NCBI GenBank assembly: GCA_036867785.1
Contig: CP145426.1
Location: 496,001 to 560,000, forward strand
Source of the DNA: Plasmodiophora brassicae
Lineage: Eukaryota > Endomyxa: Phytomyxea > Phytomyxea > Plasmodiophorida
Reading direction: 5' to 3'
Length of the DNA stretch: 64,000 bases
Shown here one piece after another: positions 56,534 through 64,000 of the stretch. Below the pieces are notes generated by a model. The model worked only from the letters and a program-made list of their open reading frames with translations, did no database searches and was not told the origin of the DNA. The position numbers were made by a program, and so were the translations under genes. Position 1 is the first letter of the stretch; each line of letters opens with the position of its first letter.

Positions 56534-58657
56534 TCACGGTGTCACCGTTTGCCGGTGGTACGACATGGTCCTTGACACTATCGTTGTGATGTAGTCTAAT
56601 ATTGATGTTTGCCTGGATGTCGACGTGTTGCTAGGTCCGTTGCCTGGCGGGGGGATTCTATATATTGCGTCTCGCGCTTCTTCGAGCCTCTTGTTGTAGG
56701 CTGTGTCGAGTGACATATTTTTCGAGTTGGTCTCCATCTCGTGGCTGTATCCAGGGTCTGCGTATGATGATTCGTGTCTGTTGCCTTCCCTAGAGGTGTC
56801 CTTCGAACCTCTCCTAGGTCGTCTGTTCTGTGGCGGTATGTCTGTGGGCGTCACCGAGCACCCGGTTGGATTGCGTTTATGTGTCAGGTTGTGTCTAGCC
56901 TCGTGTCGGTATCGTTCATTGGTGTCATAGCGGACATTGCTCGTAGAAGTGGCCCTCCTTTCGGCAAGTGACGCAATGCTTCCGACGTGTCGCTTTGTTC
57001 TCCTCGTCCAGCGGGCATTTTGATGTGCTATGGGCTTCGTTGCAGCCGTATCCGCACCTGAGGTTGTCGCACATTTCCTCCATGCAGGCAGGGTCTTTGC
57101 ATATTCGGCATACCAAAGTGTCGGTCTTACGCCCTCTCGGTAGGGGTTCTGCGTTCCATGTCCGCTGTCCCATCTCGATGGTCGCCCTGGCAGCGATAGT
57201 GCTGGCGTCCGCATTGGTCGCGAAAGTGGCAATCGCATTGTTCCCATTCTTCGTCGGTGTGAGTTTTGTCGGGCGCGGGGGCTTCGCCAGGAACAGCACG
57301 TCCCTGAAGAGGTGCGGCAGTAGTCTGTAGACAATGAGCTGCCTTGAGCGATCATTTGTTTCATCTTTGGGTGGACGAATCTCGTGTTCCATTGCGATGG
57401 CAGCTTCTTCGAGTTTTTTGTATGTGCCTGTTTAGCATTCCTTAGGGGGGCATATGTAATCGGTCCTGGCCGTGTACCTTGTGGTAGGTTTCCAAGATAT
57501 ATGTCTCCATTGTCACGGGGCGCTACATGCTGGATATCAATACGTTCGGCAGCGGTTTGGTCATGCAGTCGTATTGCTCCGAGTAGGTCAAAGCAGGACA
57601 TCGGGCGTGGGGGGGTCCATATCGCCGCCTCATATGTCTCCTTGTTCTTTGGTGCATAGGTGCATCCACGGGTTCTGTTTGCGCGGATCAGATCTCCAAA
57701 CGTTGTACCAGCTTTCCGGGGTGGGGCTCCCCGCCTGGGGGGTCCTCTGGGTGTTGTCTTCGGGTGCGTGTTCGCATGTCTGTCATCTGTACGTTGTCGC
57801 TTTCGGTTCATGACTGATGTGACTCTGGGGTTGGCGGGTCCGTACGGAGTCCGTGCGTGTTTAGTTTGAATATTAGGGCGTTCTCCTATTGCTGGTGGCC
57901 TATTTTTACATTCGGTTGGCGTTTTGTGTCGTTTTGTTTTGATACGGGGGTTGTCGAGTCCGTACGGAGTCCGTGTGTGTTTGGTCGGGTTATTAGGGCG
58001 ATCTCCTATTGCTTCGGTTGCCGTTTTGTGACGTCCTATCATGATGTCCGTTGTACTATGTTCATTTCCTGAGGAGTGTGGGTGAATCTCAATATTGCCT
58101 GCTTCAGGTACTGTGAGACTTTCTGCTACATGGGCGCAGTACTTCGTTCTGTACAGTGTCTTCGTTGCGAGCGTCACGTTGTTATTGTTGCACATTGTTC
58201 GTGCTATTAGTGGCTCGTGGCCAATATTTGTGGGTGTACCTGTAGCTGCTGGGTTTGTGTAGGGCGCTGAGGTTAGATGTGGTATGGAGACTCGAGTGGG
58301 CAAATCGGGAGGTCGAGGTTGTTTGTTGTGTTCGTTCACAGTGTACCGCTCGTGCGGTTGGGTAATGCACCGCTCGTGCGGTTGGGTAAGGTACCGTTCG
58401 TTCGGTTGGGTAAGACACCGCTCGTGCGGTTGGGTAGGGCTCCGCTCGTGCGGTATGTGCAGGTGTGTGTCCTGCATGGAATGGGTTCGCCGTTTGTTGC
58501 TAGCGGCAATGTAGCCCTCCTGCTGATCGCAGGTCGCTAGAGGGGCCAGAGCCGCCCGATCAGTGCGGTCTTCTGGGCGGCTGTCTGGGGCGCTGTACGC
58601 GTCGCCCACATGGGTCCCTCTCCCACTCAGGTTCTTGAACTTGACGACGACCTCCAT
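56534..58657 (-). CDS. LINE ORF1, nucleic-acid-binding protein (frameshifted)
   Basis: Starts at 58657 (MEVVVKFKNLSGRGTHVGDA) and is Arg/Pro/Thr-rich. Near the start it has an eight-residue repeat (TQPHERCL type) encoded by the 24-bp tandem repeat at 58346-58457. The carboxyl end, read in the frame 57392-56925, has Cys-rich knuckles: CRICKDPACMEEMCDNLRCG and CVTCRKEGHFYEQCP. The long frame from 58657 does not keep these knuckles in register, so a frame change lies near 57410 at a run of six A. Cys-knuckle ORF1 proteins coat LINE RNA. Confidence 0.65.
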   Translation of the reverse strand: MEVVVKFKNLSGRGTHVGDAYSAPDSRPEDRTDRAALAPLATCDQQEGYIAASNKRRTHSMQDTHLHIPHERSPTQPHERCLTQPNERYLTQPHERCITQPHERYTVNEHNKQPRPPDLPTRVSIPHLTSAPYTNPAATGTPTNIGHEPLIARTMCNNNNVTLATKTLYRTKYCAHVAESLTVPEAGNIEIHPHSSGNEHSTTDIMIGRHKTATEAIGDRPNNPTKHTRTPYGLDNPRIKTKRHKTPTECKNRPPAIGERPNIQTKHARTPYGPANPRVTSVMNRKRQRTDDRHANTHPKTTPRGPPRRGAPPRKAGTTFGDLIRANRTRGCTYAPKNKETYEAAIWTPPRPMSCFDLLGAIRLHDQTAAERIDIQHVAPRDNGDIYLGNLPQGTRPGPITYAPLRNAKQAHTKNSKKLPSQWNTRFVHPKMKQMIAQGSSLSTDYCRTSSGTCCSWRSPRARQNSHRRRMGTMRLPLSRPMRTPALSLPGRPSRWDSGHGTQNPYREGVRPTLWYAEYAKTLPAWRKCATTSGADTAATKPIAHQNARWTRRTKRHVGSIASLAERRATSTSNVRYDTNERYRHEARHNLTHKRNPTGCSVTPTDIPPQNRRPRRGSKDTSREGNRHESSYADPGYSHEMETNSKNMSLDTAYNKRLEEARDAIYRIPPPGNGPSNTSTSRQTSILDYITTIVSRTMSYHRQTVTP
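58346..58457. repeat. 24-bp tandem repeat in LINE ORF1
   Basis: Unit CCGCTCGTGCGGTTGGGTAA plus four bases, repeated four times in full and once in part. It encodes an eight-residue repeat on the minus strand in ORF1. Confidence 0.85.
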
Positions 58658-58700
58658 CTCACGGCATTTTCGCGGACTGGCGACGAGGCAGACGACTCAT

Positions 58701-59652
58701 GCTACTTTGTGGAGATCAACTCTTTGAGGGGGCGCTGCCCCAGTGACCTAGCTGGCCAGCAGTACTAGCAGGTCAGCAAGCAGTCGTGGGACCGCAAGGT
58801 CCCCAGTTCGAGGCACGATCTCCCCTGTAGTCAGTCTCGAGCCAATATCCCAATGAGTTTATCATCCATCCCATCCACGGCGTCGGCCATGCCATCACAG
58901 TGGAGCTAAATCCGTGCAGGCCCCCTTTCCTCAGGACAGCAGGACCGCCTCCTCAGGACAGCAGCATCTTGAGGTCGGGCACGAGATGCTAAATATAGAG
59001 CCCCGCTCTACACCCCCAAAAAGTCCCGGTGCACAACAGCCGAAAATGTTGAAGGGGTGTGTACTGATCAGGCAGCCCGAAGTGTCAGAGCAATTGGGGC
59101 TGCTTGAAACTGTACATTTGGAAGTACATTACATGAATTGGTTGATTTCGAGATAGTTTATTAATTAGTCAGATACCTCTCATTGGGAAACCGGTAGTTG
59201 TTAATTCCGCATACGCCCTTCAAAGTAACTCCAACAACATTCAATTCATGGCGTCGCGTGCTGCCCATGTGCTTGAAATGTGCCAATTCCTGACTGAAGT
59301 GATGAAAAGTGCATGTTGTGGCACTTCCGCACATATGTGAGCCGAAGTGACGAAAAGTGCGCTTTAACCCAGGAATGTGTGGCATTCGACACGCATTCGT
59401 GACGCATTTTGATACACATCGATACATGACATGAACTTGTCCAGAAGTGTACACTAGTGTACACTTTCTGGCCACACGAGTACGCGCTACCTGGCGGCTT
59501 CATTGTACCAATTGCAGACACTACGCGAGCAGATGGTCGACGATAACTTCGTTCCGGTGATGCGATCTGTGAGGTCGTTGCCACAATAGTATATTACGCT
59601 GAGTTAAACAGTTCGAAATATAACTGTACACAAATGCGTTTGTGTTCACTTT
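58701..59652. other. Repeat-rich spacer without a supported gene
   Basis: Holds a short fragment of the SINE-like family (about 59055-59110, GTACTGATCAGGCAGCCCGA) and a near-duplicate phrase TGTGGCACTTCCGCACATAT / AAGTGACGAAAAGTGC repeated at 59290 and 59345. No coding frame with a domain. Confidence 0.5.
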
Positions 59653-59960
59653 CAAGCAGCCCCATTAGGGGTCTCGCTTGAGCGTCTGGGAGGTAAAGGA
59701 ACGGCCCGTAACAAGTGTATGTCGGCTCCCCGGCATAGGCGGTATGGCGAAAGAGGTCCGATAAGAGTGCAGTCGACAAGTCCGAACGAATCACGTCCCG
59801 TTTCGATATCGACCAAGGCGCGATGAACCCAGTACAAAGGTGATGGGCCAGCACTGCCAGGCCGGGGGATGTTGGCGTTCTGCTGCTGAACCTTCGATTC
59901 TCGGACTCGAGACCGAGGTGCCTACGTGAAAAAGTGCGAAAAACAAATAAAACTCAACTC
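59653..59960 (+). repeat. SINE-like dispersed repeat, copy 3 (best tail)
   Basis: Body from TCAAGCAGCCCCATTAGGGG to the 3' tail ATAAAACTCAACTCAACTCA (AACTC units) ending near 59960. It matches copy 4 closely over 59670-59920 and copy 1 in reverse. A B-box-like CTTCGATTCTCGG lies near 59891. No protein is encoded. Confidence 0.75.
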
Positions 59961-60200
59961 AACTCAACTCAACTCTTTGAGGCAATTCCGACCGATCCTG
60001 AAGTTCGTGTCACGAGGCTGCTCTTTTCGAATGACATCGTTACTGTTCACTGACATGAAGAACGAAACCGGTCTAACATACTCCCTCCGTTTCACAAAAC
60101 GCAACCGTACAGGTACATTGAAGATGCATGGCCATCTGAAATGTACCTGCAATGCAACTGGTCAGGTGACGTTCCCGATACACCGGCGTCATAGAATGTA

Positions 60201-62367
60201 CTTACGGTGGAAACAAATATTTGCATCACTCGGAAGAAACACTTGGATCACTCGGAAGAAAGTTTTGCATCAACAGGAAGAAATAAGTGGATCAATCGGA
60301 AAAAATGTTTGCATCATCCGGAAGAAATCTGTGGATCAACCGTCAAAAATTAATGGATCACCGGGAGCCGACGTTAGCTGGCGACGACGAGGCGGCCACC
60401 TCAGCATCGAACGCTGCAGCGCAGCAACGTAGCTCGAGAGGTACACCTACTTGTCAGTGCCAACATTTGGAGGATAGCTTACAGGATCCATCGTCTGCAG
60501 CTCGGCGCGGCCGTCCGGCGAAGAACCCAGAAAGCATCCCGCGGCTGGATCCGACCATCGCGTGTGATCCACGAGTCGCAGACATCCGGTTCACCCCAGC
60601 GGTTTCCGGTACCCTGCACGCTGCCAATCAGCGACGACTTGATGAACAACGCCGAGTTGCTCGAGAGAAAAGCCGTCAGCGTGCATTGCAACAACTACAG
60701 CAGCTCCAGTGTGCAGTTGATCATGTTCGCGAGGTCGCGAACAGGAAAATCGAACGTTACAGGTCGATATCGGATCGCGAACGAGCGTTCGCTCAAGAGT
60801 TGTCCCAGTGGCAAGTCAAGATGCTAGCAGGTGAAGTCGACATCGACTCTGTTCCGGTTCATTTCCGAAAGGCGCTTGTCCCCAAGAAACCGCACATCTC
60901 TTTGGAAAGCGAGGAGATGATCAACGCTCTTGATGGGTCCAAGTCTCAGCGCGACATTGCTGCTGAAGTTGGGTGTTCGCAATCGACTGTGTCTCGCCAT
61001 GTCAATGGAGTTTCGAAGGCTGAATCGGGGAAACGAAGAGGCCGCCCGGACAAACTTTCCGATGAGATGATCAATGCGGCTGCCAGATTCATGTTCCTCT
61101 GCATCGGGGCGACAATTGCCGTCGCTGCTAAGTTCTTGAAAGTGGCTTTCAACGTCCGCGTCACCTCTCGAACCCTCAGCAAGCATCTTCGTGATCGAGC
61201 CGGCTTCCGTCTAGGGGACTTCAAATCCTTCAACGTCAAACGTAACGCCATTGAGACCATTGAGATGCGCTTCCAGTACGTTTCGCGTTTGGAGTCGGAC
61301 GAGTACCGTCGAATATTTGGGCCGAATCCACTCTACGATGCGGTTTACTTCGATGAGATGCCTCTTACACGCGTGTCAAACCGGAAAGTCTGGTCAGTTC
61401 GAGGCTGGGTCCCGTCTCTCTCTGAGGAGCCTGTTATGTCCGGCAAGCACGTATCACTACTGCTAGCGTTGTCGCCGGCCCTTGGTCTCATCTGGTACGA
61501 AACAATGGACACAACAGTTGACGGCGACGTGTTTCTGGAGTTTTGCAAGAGCATGGTCCAGCACTACGTGCAGACGACATGTGACAATTCACGCCCGCGC
61601 CTCTTCATTCTCGATAATGCCCGCATTCATCATGTCCAGCGCGTCGAAACGTTTTTCAAGGGGGACAGTGTCTCGAAGCACTTCAAGATGCAGTTCTTGC
61701 CTGAGTATTCGCCATTCCTGAACCCTTGCGAGGAGATCTTCGGGCTGCTCAAGATACGCATTTGGGTCAGTTCTGCGACAGAGTCCTCGGTTCACATAGG
61801 GAAGGCGACTATGAAGCGATGCTTACTGGATGAGGTGAATCGTATATCAGTTGACGATATCCGGCGAACGTACGACCATATGAGGGAGTTCCTCGCGTAC
61901 TGTAAGGATCGACGACCCGTCTTCACGCAGAAGCTCTACGAGTCGGCGCATCACGGAGATGAAGCGCGCACGTGCCCAGCCCTCCCCCTCGACGTCGAGG
62001 ATCTGCTGAATAGTTACTTGCCGCAGTTCTATGACGAGTTTACTCCAGATGGCTGTCAGCATTTGCGCGATGTGTTCGGTTGCTCGCGCTTGACGAAGGA
62101 ATTTATCGAGAAGTTCTGCGACGGTCACGTTCATGCAACGCAATTAGAAGATGCTGCTCCCGAAGGCGTTCCGAATGATCCACGGGTCACCATTCACTGA
62201 AAGCCCACGTTATTCCCATGATCAGTCATGACGGAAATAATACATGGATCATGATCCACATGTTTTTTCCGCTTGATCCACTTATTTCTTCCTGTTGATG
62301 CAAAAATTTCTTCCGAGTGATCCAAGTGTTTCTTCCGAGTGATGCAAATATTTGTTTCCACCGTAAG
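60201..62367 (+). mobile_element. Tc1/mariner-like DNA transposon, copy 2, uninterrupted
   Basis: 2167 bp. TIRs of about 110 bp begin CTTACGGTGGAAACAAATAT at 60201 and end in the reverse complement at 62367, with TA on each side (60199-60200 and 62368-62369). The TIRs contain iterated units such as GCATCACTCGGAAGAAA and GGATCACTCGGAAGAAA. The two TIRs differ by only a few bases. Same transposase family as copy 1 but different TIR sequence, so it is a sister family rather than a recent copy. Confidence 0.92.
60287..62200 (+). CDS. DD38E transposase, apparently intact
   Basis: 637 codons from ATG 60287, which lies inside the left TIR; ATG 60353 (MDHREPTLAGDD) is the more natural start. Order: disordered leader with CQCQ, GRPAKNPESIPRLDPTI, a long Arg/Gln coiled coil (about residues 110-190), helix-turn-helix (SQRDIAAEVGCSQSTVSRHV), then the DDE core: DAVYFDEMPLTRVSNRK, LFILDNARIHHVQRVETFF and EYSPFLNPCEEIFGLLK. 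Second Asp to Glu spacing is 38 residues. The carboxyl block YDHMREFLAYCKDRRPVFTQ to SYLPQFYDEF is shared with copy 1. It is nearly twice the usual mariner length because of the coiled coil and carboxyl block. No break is seen, so it may be active. Confidence 0.88.
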   Translation: MDQSEKMFASSGRNLWINRQKLMDHREPTLAGDDEAATSASNAAAQQRSSRGTPTCQCQHLEDSLQDPSSAARRGRPAKNPESIPRLDPTIACDPRVADIRFTPAVSGTLHAANQRRLDEQRRVAREKSRQRALQQLQQLQCAVDHVREVANRKIERYRSISDRERAFAQELSQWQVKMLAGEVDIDSVPVHFRKALVPKKPHISLESEEMINALDGSKSQRDIAAEVGCSQSTVSRHVNGVSKAESGKRRGRPDKLSDEMINAAARFMFLCIGATIAVAAKFLKVAFNVRVTSRTLSKHLRDRAGFRLGDFKSFNVKRNAIETIEMRFQYVSRLESDEYRRIFGPNPLYDAVYFDEMPLTRVSNRKVWSVRGWVPSLSEEPVMSGKHVSLLLALSPALGLIWYETMDTTVDGDVFLEFCKSMVQHYVQTTCDNSRPRLFILDNARIHHVQRVETFFKGDSVSKHFKMQFLPEYSPFLNPCEEIFGLLKIRIWVSSATESSVHIGKATMKRCLLDEVNRISVDDIRRTYDHMREFLAYCKDRRPVFTQKLYESAHHGDEARTCPALPLDVEDLLNSYLPQFYDEFTPDGCQHLRDVFGCSRLTKEFIEKFCDGHVHATQLEDAAPEGVPNDPRVTIH

Positions 62368-62475
62368 TATCTTTAATACATATCAACTTCTCCGAAATAT
62401 ATGCTCGCTAGGTTGCAAAAATGGCTTAAAACATGAATAGTTGCACCGAAATAATTCGTTGTATTCAACTATTGG

Positions 62476-63289
62476 TCACCAAGGGTCGGGAATGTCAGAC
62501 ACGAGCCGGAATCGGTCATCCATCATAGAGAACCGCAGCTTTCGTGTCACGTTCTCCAACAGGACGGCGTTGAAAGTCGCCATGTCAGCGGATACTTGAT
62601 CAAACGAGCGTTCATCCCGGAACACGTCGTGGTCGGCGTCGATGCCGGTGTTGTCGATGGCATCCTTGAAACTGCCCAGGAAATCCATCAGTAGGGACTT
62701 GGCCCGACAATGGCCTTCTTCACAACCTTGACTTTTCTGGAAGAGGAACTGTCAGAAATTCCCAAAGTGCGCCTTCTCTTGTTAATTTGGCTGTGTATAA
62801 CTGCAAGCGTGGCCAAATCAGAAGAAATATCTCAGATCCGTCACAAGCAACGCCACATACTGTTGCCGGTCTTCCTTTCGGGGAATTGTGCGGCTATATC
62901 CTTTGCTATGAACTTCTCTCGCACTAGCCAGGAAATTGCAGCCCTGCGAATTTCCGTCCTTAAGGAATTTGGGACTGCGTCCGTCAGGTTGCCATCGGCC
63001 ACCGTACTAATTAACGTGAATCAATCCATTAGAAAGGCAGCATGACAAAATACCTTTCCGTCAGGCTGACGCACACATCCCGTAGCTGGCCGCGTTCTGA
63101 CTCCACTTTCTGCCTCTTGGAGTTGCCGAGGTACGGCACAAGCAGTGTCGGTTCAAGAGGAACGGGGTCTTTGCGTTTGAAACACTCGACGGTTGCACCA
63201 TCTTTCCGGGTATAGGCGTGGCCACTCCATTGCGATCCCTGGCCTGAAACGGATTCATCTAGGGGAGTCTCACTGTCTCCTATTTCCAA
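62476..63289 (-). CDS. Unidentified protein pieces, possible decayed or multi-exon gene
   Basis: Three minus-strand stretches look protein-like: 63289-63060 (GQGSQWSGHAYTRKDGATVE and VPLEPTLLVPYLGNSKRQ), 63000-62840 (RTEIRRAAISWLVREKFIAK) and 62688-62476 (MDFLGSFKDAIDNTGIDADH to VSDIPDPW, stop 62476). Possible introns join them, for example a GTATTT donor near 63045. No family was recognised, and the 5' start is not fixed because the first stretch begins at a non-ATG codon in the flank of a hairpin. It may be a host gene or an effector-like relic in repeat DNA. Confidence 0.35.
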
Positions 63290-63337
63290 GGACCGGCCAC
63301 GGCCACCGTTAACGGTGGCCCGTCCTTGGAATTAGGA
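63277..63337. repeat. Imperfect inverted repeat (foldback hairpin)
   Basis: The arms CTCCTATTTCCAAGGAC and its reverse complement, with GGCCACCGTT/AACGGTGGCC at the centre. The left arm has six extra bases (CGGCCA). Same design as the hairpin at 2196 but a different sequence. Confidence 0.8.
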
Positions 63338-63712
63338 GGTTGCCATTCACTTCAAGCTGGCGGTCCGGTACAGGCCGACTTACCGGTATCGATGGCGGCT
63401 TCACGATCGGCAGGGCCGTGGATGGACGACGGTTGCGCGTCAGCGGCGCCATGTCACTTGGGCGATTTGAACTGAGCGCCCCACCAAGTCCCCGCAATCC
63501 GTGGCGGACTCCGCGGCGCTTTACTTTAGGGCCTGCTTCATATAAGGCGACGTGATGAGTTTTTTGGCCGCCTCAGGTCGACCGGTTAAAAAACGATTCT
63601 CCAGTGTGCCTTGTGCGGCCACCGGATCCGTCGTCGTCATTGGGCACGCGATGACCTCGGTGAGTCACGGCTGTATGGCTTGTGGTCGTGAGCCGCGTAG
63701 CCACGATTTCGG
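63338..63712. other. No supported gene
   Basis: Short GC-rich stretch between the hairpin and the last repeat. Open frames on both strands lack any recognisable domain. Confidence 0.4.
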
Positions 63713-64000
63713 GCTGTGTTTACTGATCAAGCAGCCCAAAGTGCCAGAGACATTAGGGGTCTCGCTTGAGCGTCTGGGAGGTAAAGGAACGGCCCGTAAC
63801 AAGTGTATGTCGGCTCCCCGGCATAGGCGGTATGGCGAAAGAGGTCCGATAAGAGTGCAGTCGACAAGTCCGAGCGAATCACGTCCCCGTTCCGATATCG
63901 TCCAAGGCGCGATGAACCCAGTACAAAGGTGACGGGCCGGCACGGCCAGGCCGGGGGATGTTGGCGTTCTGCTGCTGAACCTTCGATCCTCAGACTCGAG
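63713..64000 (+). repeat. SINE-like dispersed repeat, copy 4 (cut by window edge)
   Basis: Matches copy 3 over most of its length from AGGGGTCTCGCTTGAGCGTC to CTCGAG at the right edge, and includes an upstream part (TTACTGATCAAGCAGCCCAA, AGTGCCAGAGACATT) that copy 3 has lost. The tail lies outside the window. Confidence 0.75.

Larger units (their letters stand above)
44640..58700 (-). mobile_element. Non-LTR retrotransposon (LINE) with AP endonuclease, RT and RNase H, split by a DNA transposon
   Basis: Minus-strand LINE. ORF1 lies at about 58657-56930, ORF2 at about 56430-54005, and after the inserted DNA transposon (46551-54002) ORF2 continues at 46548-44772. Across the gap the ORF2 frame resumes exactly (NFPIKIY then HQICKGF) once one copy of the TA target is counted. 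Domain order EN, RT, RNase H, zinc knuckle fits the I/Ingi-like group. The sequence is clearly more T-rich on the plus strand and less GC-rich than the host genes. The ends are not fixed: no target duplication or poly-A tail was found, and the 3' end is set at about 44640. Confidence 0.8.

Noticed and set aside
58346-58457. 24-bp repeats considered as a regulatory array
   Set aside because: They keep the ORF1 frame (24 is a multiple of three) and encode an eight-residue repeat.
1-64000. tRNA and rRNA genes
   Set aside because: No cloverleaf with matching A and B boxes and no rRNA-like conserved stretch was seen on either strand, though a tool scan could find what the eye missed.

Overview
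This window is nuclear DNA of a eukaryotic microbe. The evidence is GC-rich genes split by short introns (about 50-70 nt, GT...AG), no operons or Shine-Dalgarno sites, and clear eukaryotic proteins: VPS50, a PROPPIN, PDS5, peroxisomal acyl-CoA oxidase, a Stealth/GNPTAB phosphotransferase, Ty1/copia and an RNase H-bearing LINE. The intron style and a secreted SKP1-like protein would fit a plasmodiophorid rhizarian (Plasmodiophora/Spongospora type). That placement is inference and has not been tested by any search.

Left part (1-39.9 kb), gene-dense host DNA. Two tandem minus-strand genes encode LRR plus galactose-binding-lectin transmembrane proteins (1-2.1 and 2.6-4.9 kb). VPS50/syndetin follows (5.15-8.53 kb). 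A broken, rearranged patch (8.9-11.8 kb) holds a SINE-like repeat, inverted duplications, an 81-bp perfect palindrome arm pair and a third lectin-gene fragment fused to a nucleoside-monophosphate-kinase-like piece. Then come a secreted sphingomyelinase-like enzyme (11.9-12.9 kb), an unresolved multi-exon gene (13.3-14.4 kb), a U-box protein with an FG-nucleoporin-like tail (14.9-16.8 kb), an unresolved membrane-protein gene (17.3-18.1 kb), a PROPPIN (18.2-19.5 kb) divergent from a long-chain acyl-CoA synthetase (19.6-22.3 kb), a catalytically dead dual-specificity phosphatase (23.7-25.4 kb), a secreted SKP1/ankyrin protein (25.6-26.4 kb), a GNPTAB/Stealth phosphotransferase (26.7-30.2 kb), an inositol-polyphosphate 5-phosphatase (30.3-32.5 kb), the cohesin regulator PDS5 (32.6-37.2 kb) and acyl-CoA oxidase (37.5-39.9 kb).

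Right part (39.9-64 kb), almost wholly mobile DNA. It holds a Ty3/gypsy remnant, a Tc1-like transposase fragment, a small non-autonomous LTR element with identical 208-bp LTRs, and a three-level nest: a minus-strand LINE (about 44.6-58.7 kb) was hit at a TA by a Tc1/mariner-like DNA transposon (46551-54002), whose transposase gene was in turn hit by a whole-looking Ty1/copia element (47377-52612). A second, uninterrupted member of the same DNA-transposon superfamily lies at 60201-62367. SINE-like repeat copies close the window.

Themes: endomembrane trafficking and phosphoinositides (VPS50, PROPPIN, 5-phosphatase, GNPTAB), fatty-acid activation and oxidation (ACSL, ACOX), and surface or secreted proteins that may meet a host (lectin-LRR receptors, sphingomyelinase, secreted SKP1-like protein). 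All intron positions are by eye.
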